Assembly (NCBI GenBank): GCA_937942105.1
Contig: CALDFS010000108.1
Location: 1-6,822, forward strand
DNA length: 6,822 bases
Origin: an uncultured Ruminococcus sp.
GTDB lineage: Bacteria; Bacillota; Clostridia; Oscillospirales; Ruminococcaceae
Reading direction: 5' to 3'
The notes beneath the pieces are model-generated. The model did no database searches and was not told where the DNA came from. It saw only the letters and a list, made by a program, of their open reading frames with translations. The position numbers were made by a program, and so were the translations under genes. Positions 4,911 to 6,822 of this stretch are shown one piece after another (within the stretch, counting starts at the first letter, position 1; the number at the start of each line of letters is the position of its first letter).

Positions 4911-6110
4911 ATGGGAATTTATGAAGAATTAAAAGAGCGCGGACTTATCGCTCAGGTGACCGATGAGCCCCTTATAAAGGAGCTTATAAACAGCGGAAAG
5001 GCAACCTTTTATATCGGCTTTGACTGCACGGCAGACAGCCTGACGGCCGGTCACTTTATGGCGTTGACGCTTATGAAGCGTTTACAGATGGCCGGAAACC
5101 GCCCGATAGCCCTTATCGGCGGAGGTACTACCATGATTGGCGACCCCTCTGGAAGAAGCGATATGAGAAAGATGCTCACCCGTGAGGATATCAATCACAA
5201 TGCCGAGTGCTTCAAACGTCAGATGTCAAAGTTCATCGAGTTCGGCGAAGGCAAAGCTATGATGGTAAACAACGCCGACTGGCTTTTGAATCTTAACTAT
5301 GTAGACCTTCTGCGCGAGGTTGGCGCCTGCTTCTCGGTAAACAATATGCTCCGCGCCGAGTGCTATAAGCAGAGGATGGAGAAGGGGCTTTCCTTCCTTG
5401 AATTCAACTACATGATAATGCAGTCCTACGATTTCTACTACCTGTTCAAGAATTACAACTGCAATCTTCAGTTCGGCGGCGACGATCAGTGGTCTAACAT
5501 GCTCGGCGGAACAGAGCTTATAAGAAGAAAGCTAGGCAAGGACTCCAGCGCAATGACAATAACCCTTCTAACCGACTCCAACGGAATGAAGATGGGCAAA
5601 ACAGCAGGCAACGCCGTATGGCTCGACCCCAATAAGACCCCGCCGTATGATTTCTTCCAGTACTGGCGCAACGTTGGGGATGCTGACGTTATCAAGTGCA
5701 TAAAGATGCTTACCTTCCTGCCGCTTGACGAAATCCGTGAGATGGAAACATGGGAAGGCTCGCAGCTCAACAAGGCCAAGGAAATTCTTGCCTATGAGCT
5801 TACAAAGCTTGTTCACGGCGAGGAGGAAGCAAACAAGGCGCTTTCAGCTGCAAAAGCGGTGTTTGCAGGCTCCGGCACGAGCGAGAATATGCCAACAGTA
5901 GAATTTGCACAGGACTCGCTCGGAATTCTTGACGTTATGGTAACAGCAAAGCTTGCTCCTTCAAAGGGCGAAGCAAGAAGGCTTATTCAGCAGGGCGGAG
6001 TGACCCTTAATGATGAAAAGGTTACCGACACCAACACAATAGTTGATTTATCCTCCGGCGCAATTATCAAAAAGGGCAAGAAGATTATAGTTAAGCTTAT
6101 AAAAAAATAA
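4911..6110 (+). CDS. tyrS: Tyrosyl-tRNA synthetase
   Basis: This 399-residue class I synthetase attaches tyrosine to tRNA-Tyr using ATP, in the cytosol. The Rossmann catalytic domain begins with FYIGFDCTADS (33-43), including the tyrosine-site Y34 and D38. The HIGH-like motif follows as TAGH (45-48), with its first histidine replaced by threonine, then ALIGGGTTMIGDPSGRSDMRKMLT (67-90). Further substrate residues are Y167, Q171 and D174 in YMIMQSYDF, and GGDDQWSN at 189-196. The KMSKS loop is KMGKT at 227-231. A C-terminal S4 RNA-binding domain occupies about 335-399. The length is typical of bacterial TyrS. The ATG at 4911 has GAAAGGA 8 nt upstream. An in-frame ATG at 4833 lies inside the T-box and would translate the terminator, so it is not the start. 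Expression is controlled by the T-box leader. Confidence 0.97.
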   Translation: MGIYEELKERGLIAQVTDEPLIKELINSGKATFYIGFDCTADSLTAGHFMALTLMKRLQMAGNRPIALIGGGTTMIGDPSGRSDMRKMLTREDINHNAECFKRQMSKFIEFGEGKAMMVNNADWLLNLNYVDLLREVGACFSVNNMLRAECYKQRMEKGLSFLEFNYMIMQSYDFYYLFKNYNCNLQFGGDDQWSNMLGGTELIRRKLGKDSSAMTITLLTDSNGMKMGKTAGNAVWLDPNKTPPYDFFQYWRNVGDADVIKCIKMLTFLPLDEIREMETWEGSQLNKAKEILAYELTKLVHGEEEANKALSAAKAVFAGSGTSENMPTVEFAQDSLGILDVMVTAKLAPSKGEARRLIQQGGVTLNDEKVTDTNTIVDLSSGAIIKKGKKIIVKLIKK

Positions 6111-6140
6111 GCGGGCATATAAGAAAGGAGTGACGTTGAT

Positions 6141-6822
6141 ATGAGAATGAAAAGGGTGATTGTCTGCCTTGCTATTGCGGTCAGCGTCATTCTTTTTGCC
6201 AATTCGACCGTCTTGTTCGCAGCGGATGAGGTTATGTATACCACCGGCAGGTCAAATGTAAGGCAGGGTAAGGGAACAGATTACAAAATTCTTACCACCC
6301 TTGATAAAGGCTCTGAGGTAAAGGTGATTGAAAACAGCGGCGACGGCTGGCTTCTTATTGATTACGGCGGAAAGACCGGGTATATTTCCGCAGACCTTCT
6401 TTCTGAGGACGGAAGCAAGCCCAAGGACAATTCAAGCAAAAACGAAATCGAATGCAGCTACGAAATGGATAATGAAACACTTGAAAATCTTCAGGCGGCA
6501 ATTGACGGATTCGACGGTAAGATCGGCTTCTACGCTATTACTCAGGACGGATTGACAGAAATCAGCTATAATGCTGATACTCGCTTCTTTGCCGCTTCGG
6601 TTACAAAGGTTCCGATGTGCATGTATATATGCCAGTGCTTTGAAAACGGCGAAGCTGACGAGATGCGTGCAGTCCACGATATCTCTAAAAAGCCAAAAAG
6701 CAGGAAGGAGGATATGGGGCTTAGAAATCATCCTCAATACTACCCCGAGCCGCTGTGGCGCTTTTACGGCGAAAACGTGTTGACACATGACCTTTACCGT
6801 ACACGTGATTTAATGGTTATGG
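6141..6822 (+). CDS. Secreted SH3b plus class A beta-lactamase-like serine hydrolase (3' end missing)
   Basis: The open frame runs off the window after 227 codons. Residues 1-28 form a Sec signal peptide or signal anchor (MRMKR, then a hydrophobic stretch, ending LFAADE). Residues 33-88 form a bacterial SH3 domain, with TGRSNVRQGKGTDYKILTTL, GSEVKVIEN, GWLLIDYGGKTGYISADLL. A polar linker follows at about 89-107. From about 127 the sequence resembles beta-lactamase family 2: KIGFYAITQDG, ISYNADTRFFAASVTKVPMCMYI, with nucleophile S153 and K156 as SxxK. The remaining motifs (SDN, KTG) would lie beyond the window, so activity cannot be judged; homologues include wall-associated proteins that are not resistance enzymes. 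ATG 6141 has AGGAG at 6126-6130, 10 nt upstream. The gene starts 30 bp after tyrS with no terminator between, so it may be read from the T-box transcript. Confidence 0.8.
   Translation, partial: MRMKRVIVCLAIAVSVILFANSTVLFAADEVMYTTGRSNVRQGKGTDYKILTTLDKGSEVKVIENSGDGWLLIDYGGKTGYISADLLSEDGSKPKDNSSKNEIECSYEMDNETLENLQAAIDGFDGKIGFYAITQDGLTEISYNADTRFFAASVTKVPMCMYICQCFENGEADEMRAVHDISKKPKSRKEDMGLRNHPQYYPEPLWRFYGENVLTHDLYRTRDLMVM

Noticed and set aside
6571..6783. Frameshift in the SH3b-hydrolase gene, with the coding frame moving to a second open frame after SxxK
   Set aside because: The original frame stays open to the window edge with codon use like its neighbours. The alternative frame stops at 6783 and its residues do not resemble the family; the third frame has early stops.
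1..6822. Search for CRISPR arrays, insertion sequences, tRNA genes, phage or defence genes and long repeats
   Set aside because: No spaced direct repeats, transposase motifs, tRNA-like cloverleafs or defence domains were seen by eye; nearly all sequence is accounted for by conserved chromosomal genes and their control sites.

Overview
The window looks like chromosomal DNA of an endospore-forming Clostridia-type Firmicute, possibly a gut Oscillospiraceae/Ruminococcaceae-like lineage. The evidence is the sporulation genes spoIIGA, sigE and sigG, strong Shine-Dalgarno sequences, moderate GC content with heavy AAG/GAG/ATA codon use, and a T-box-controlled tyrosyl-tRNA synthetase. The lineage is an inference from gene content and protein style; no marker in the window fixes it.

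Left part (1-2131): the last 31 codons of coaE overlap by 8 bp a membrane-anchored SLT-type lytic transglycosylase. That gene is followed 2 bp later by an M18 metallo-aminopeptidase. These look like one plus-strand operon, closed by a strong intrinsic terminator at 2092-2131.

Middle (2132-4565): this is the mother-cell/forespore sigma cassette. A Spo0A box (2164-2170) precedes spoIIGA, the membrane aspartic protease that processes pro-sigma-E, and sigE follows 14 bp after it. sigG (forespore sigma-G) comes next but on the minus strand. It converges on sigE, with only 5 bp between the two genes and no obvious terminator. In B. subtilis the order is spoIIGA-sigE-sigG, all in one direction, so the flipped sigG is the most notable structural feature here. 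sigG has its own promoter with an exact fit to the sigma-F -10 consensus, as expected for a gene read by sigma-F and then sigma-G.

Right part (4591-6822): a sigma-A promoter drives a T-box leader with a UAC (Tyr) specifier, an antiterminator and a terminator, followed by tyrS. Only 30 bp and no terminator separate tyrS from a gene cut by the window edge. That gene encodes a secreted protein with an SH3b domain and a class A beta-lactamase-like serine hydrolase domain with an SxxK motif.

I see no CRISPR array, insertion sequence, tRNA/rRNA gene, attachment site or foreign-looking island. Nearly all of the sequence is explained by known families. I did not find a convincing undescribed system; the best leads are the inverted sigG, the very short spoIIGA leader, and the cell-wall-type hydrolase that may share the T-box transcript with tyrS.
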